In this document: in pieces, positions 6,459 to 8,753 of the stretch
How the letters are laid out: each line of letters begins with the position of its first letter
Numbering within the stretch: position 1 is the first letter of the stretch
From: Chloroflexota bacterium
Lineage (GTDB): Bacteria > Chloroflexota > Anaerolineae > J102
Reading direction: 5' to 3'
Length of the DNA stretch: 8,753 bases
Assembly: GCA_013152695.1 (NCBI GenBank)
Contig: JAADFV010000101.1
Coordinates: 1-8,753, forward strand
Made by a program: the position numbers and the translations under genes
The notes under the pieces: generated by a model
What the model saw: the letters and a program-made list of their open reading frames with translations, nothing else
The model's database searches: none
Told to the model about the DNA's origin: nothing

Positions 6459-7865
6459 ATGACTATTCGCACAATTTACCTCATCCAACCCGGTCGTGAT
6501 GGCGCCTTTTTGGGCCGGGCCACAATGGCCCCCTACACTTTGATGCGCCTGGCTTCTTTGGTGCCTGATTCTATTCCTGTTGAAATCATCGACGAAGATT
6601 TGAAGAAAATTCCCTTCGAGGCCATGGGCCCCGGCGATCTCGTCGGCATTACGGCCAAAACCTTGCAGATCGAACGTGCCCGCTGGATCACCAAACGTGC
6701 TCATGCGCAAGGAGCCACGGTCGTGGTGGGGGGTACACACGCCACTCTCGCTCCGGATGAGGTAGCTGTTTGGGCGGATAGTATCGCCGTGGGAGAAGCC
6801 TACCGCACCTGGCCGCAAATGATCGCTGATTTTGATCGCGGTGCCTTGCAGCCCCGCTATGTGGACGAAGAATGGGTGCCACTGGATGATCTCGTCCCAC
6901 TCAGCGATCGTGTCTTGCAACAGGTTAATGAGACCAAGAACTATTGGACACCCTACATGGAAATTACCCGCGGCTGTCCCCGGAATTGTACCTTCTGCAC
7001 GGCAATTCGTGTATCGGGGCGGGTGATGCGTCTGCGGCCCGTCGATCAGGTTGTGGCCGAAATCGAACGTCGCGGCATCAAGCGCTTTTTCCTTACTGAT
7101 GACAATTTTGGTCTCAACTTCCGCCTTTATCCCGAGTACATGGAAGAGCTCTTCAAGGCGCTACGTAAACTGCCATTACAGGGCTGGACATGCCAGGCCG
7201 AACAACTGGTAGCCGAGCATCCGGATTTGCTCAAATTAGCGCGGGAAGCTCATCTCGATAAGCTTTTCATAGGCTTTGAAAGTTCCAATCCTGATAATCG
7301 TCGCGCCATGGGCGGCAAAGCGAAAGGAAACATCGAACACTACCGAACAGTTATCGACCGTGTTCATGATGCCGGGATCGGCGTGGTAGGACTTTTCGTA
7401 TTCGGCTTCGATGGAGACCCGGCAATTTTCCAGCACACTTATGATTTTATCCGTAATAGCGGCCTCGATGGTGTAAGTATCACCATCCTCACACCCTACG
7501 TAGGCACACCCCAGCGGCAACAATGGATCGAAGAAAACCGCCTCATCCCCGATGTCCCCTGGTCTTTGTATGACACCAGCCATGTGACCTACTATCCCGC
7601 GCAGATGACGCCGCAAGAGCTGGCCGCAGGCTACGACTGGTTGGCGCGCAAACTGTATGGCTGGCCCGGCATTGCCAAACGCGGCCTACGCAACCTGTTG
7701 CGCCAACCCCTACGCGCCTGGCCGCGCAAGGCCTTTGCCAGCTTTAGCACCGATTACGGCTATCGTCGTGAATGTGCCCATCGCGACTGGGTGCCTGATG
7801 AAGACGGGATCGGCTTTGCCGTACCGGGTAACACACGCAAAGGTATCGTCAGTGCCCTCTCATGA
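6459..7865 (+). CDS. Cobalamin-type radical SAM protein, distinct subgroup
   Basis: A 468-residue protein with the two-domain layout. The N-terminal domain has GGTHATLAPDE from 91, and GEA at 112-114 replaces GEGE. The radical SAM cluster motif is C173, C177 and C180 in CPRNCTFC, followed by LTDDNFG. The usual GLPGE motif is replaced by FGFDGD at 315-320, a form I associate with the group that includes hopanoid methylases such as HpnP and phosphinothricin-type P-methylases; this likeness is by eye and does not fix the reaction. The C-terminus (about 400-468) is basic and Trp-containing. ATG 6459 follows a T-rich stretch with no Shine-Dalgarno. It differs enough from the genes at 477, 2157 and 7936 to suggest another step or substrate position. 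Confidence 0.92.
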   Translation: MTIRTIYLIQPGRDGAFLGRATMAPYTLMRLASLVPDSIPVEIIDEDLKKIPFEAMGPGDLVGITAKTLQIERARWITKRAHAQGATVVVGGTHATLAPDEVAVWADSIAVGEAYRTWPQMIADFDRGALQPRYVDEEWVPLDDLVPLSDRVLQQVNETKNYWTPYMEITRGCPRNCTFCTAIRVSGRVMRLRPVDQVVAEIERRGIKRFFLTDDNFGLNFRLYPEYMEELFKALRKLPLQGWTCQAEQLVAEHPDLLKLAREAHLDKLFIGFESSNPDNRRAMGGKAKGNIEHYRTVIDRVHDAGIGVVGLFVFGFDGDPAIFQHTYDFIRNSGLDGVSITILTPYVGTPQRQQWIEENRLIPDVPWSLYDTSHVTYYPAQMTPQELAAGYDWLARKLYGWPGIAKRGLRNLLRQPLRAWPRKAFASFSTDYGYRRECAHRDWVPDEDGIGFAVPGNTRKGIVSALS

Positions 7866-7935
7866 ACGCAGCCACAGCGCGAAAACTCCCCAATCAATTG
7901 ATAAAAACCACTTGTATTGATCTCTCTCAAATCCT
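7866..7935. other. Gap before the last gene, with a 10-bp palindrome
   Basis: Seventy bases without a gene. ATCAATTGAT at 7893-7902 is a perfect palindrome, and TTGATA at 7898-7903 resembles a -35 hexamer but has no -10 at the right distance. No terminator and no Shine-Dalgarno before ATG 7936 are visible. The gap could hold a weak promoter or operator for the following gene. Confidence 0.25.
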
Positions 7936-8753
7936 ATGCGCGTCATTCTAGCAAGTCCTGAAGCCAAAGTTTGGTCTTCTCGTAAACATATTCCCCTCGG
8001 CCTGGGCTACCTCGCCGCGGTTTTGCGCGAAGCAGGCCATGATGTCATGATTTACGATGCTGCGATCGAAGACGCGCCCGTCACCGCTTACATCGACAAA
8101 GCGGCAAGCGAAGGTAGACCTTACAGCTTCATTGGCATTACCGCCGCCACACCTCTGATCGAATATGCCTGGGAAATGGCAGAAATTGCCAAGAGTCGTG
8201 GCCTCATTACCATTCTTGGCGGCCCCCACCTCACCATCATGCCCGCCGAGTCTCTGGGTCCCGAGCATCCCTATGTCGATTACACCTTCAAAGGCGAGGC
8301 CGAGCACGGCATCGTCGAATTTGCCGATGCTTTAGCCAAAGGTGAAAAGCCTGAAGATCGCGAGATTCCCGGCCTCAATTACCGGCGCAACGGCGAAATT
8401 TTCGTTTCGCCCGTCTCGCCTATCATCGAAGACCTGGATAGCCTGCCCTTCCCTGCCCACGATCTCTTCAAAATCGACCATTACACCAACCTCCAGCCCC
8501 TCACGGACGGACTAGACCCTCACGCCCGTAGCTTCACCCTCCTCACCAGCCGCGGTTGCCCCTACCAGTGTATCTTTTGCTCGAAACCGGTCACCGGCAA
8601 CACCTGGCGCGGCCGCAGTGTCGAAAACGTGATTGCCGAGTGGAAGTGGTTGGTGCAAGACCTGCATGCCACGGAAATTGGTGTCACAGATGATATTTGG
8701 AATTTGAAGTTGCCGCGGGCGAAAGAGTTGTGCCGGCAACTGGTGGCACAGGG
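7936..8753 (+). CDS. Cobalamin-binding-domain radical SAM protein, partial
   Basis: The frame is open from ATG 7936 to the right edge, giving at least 272 residues; the C-terminal part of the barrel is missing from the window. The N-terminal domain has [16 protein letters not shown] from 95 and a GEAE in the place of GEGE. The cluster motif is C208, C212 and C215 in CPYQCIFC. From about residue 165 it closely follows the gene at 477: both have [26 protein letters not shown] and EIGV-DD in the same order and spacing, so the two probably arose by duplication and may act on related substrates. ATG 7936 lacks a Shine-Dalgarno but starts exactly at the first strand (MRVILAS). Confidence 0.9.
   Translation, partial: MRVILASPEAKVWSSRKHIPLGLGYLAAVLREAGHDVMIYDAAIEDAPVTAYIDKAASEGRPYSFIGITAATPLIEYAWEMAEIAKSRGLITILGGPHLTIMPAESLGPEHPYVDYTFKGEAEHGIVEFADALAKGEKPEDREIPGLNYRRNGEIFVSPVSPIIEDLDSLPFPAHDLFKIDHYTNLQPLTDGLDPHARSFTLLTSRGCPYQCIFCSKPVTGNTWRGRSVENVIAEWKWLVQDLHATEIGVTDDIWNLKLPRAKELCRQLVAQ

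Noticed and set aside
7862..7951. Short frame starting at the ATG that overlaps the stop codon of the gene at 6459
   Set aside because: Only 29 codons, runs into the start of the gene at 7936 in another frame, and has no Shine-Dalgarno or recognisable peptide pattern.
1..8753. tRNA, rRNA, CRISPR array, insertion sequence or transposase
   Set aside because: No cloverleaf, no regularly spaced repeats, no transposase frame or terminal inverted repeats were seen on either strand.

Overview
The window is a run of radical SAM genes, all on the + strand and closely spaced, filling about 477 to the right edge. Six genes carry the CxxxCxxC motif that binds the radical SAM [4Fe-4S] cluster. Five of these (477, 2157, 4800, 6459, 7936) also have an N-terminal Rossmann-like domain with the GGxH and GE signatures of cobalamin-binding domains. 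The sixth (3648) has no such domain but carries a C-terminal SPASM-type cysteine set. A 68-residue protein without cysteine (6225) sits between two of the large genes. The gene at 7936 runs off the right edge.

The left 476 bases hold no convincing gene. They contain a compact regulatory module: a perfect 13-bp inverted repeat (228-255) touching a consensus promoter (TTGACA, 17 bp, TATAAT; 255-283), then, about ten bases after the expected transcription start, an intrinsic terminator (297-333). A second hairpin (289-312) would trap the left arm of that terminator. This looks like a repressor- and attenuator-controlled leader for the radical SAM genes, although a very short independent RNA is also possible.

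Genes 2157, 3648 and 4800 are separated by 15-18 bases and each has a Shine-Dalgarno site, so they look like one operon. Genes 6225 and 6459 follow within 21-27 bases but lack a recognisable Shine-Dalgarno site. The larger gaps (1980-2156 and 7866-7935) may hold extra control elements. Nothing in the window shows the substrate. No glycosyltransferase, polyketide or peptide synthetase, transporter or obvious precursor peptide is present. The cluster could act on a lipid, a cofactor, a natural product or a peptide encoded elsewhere.

The organism is a bacterium with roughly mid-50s percent GC by spot counts, sigma-70-type promoters, and probably an anaerobic or cobalamin-using lifestyle. Runs of cobalamin-type radical SAM genes like this recall Chloroflexota such as Anaerolineae and similar environmental lineages, but that assignment is an impression, not something proven here.
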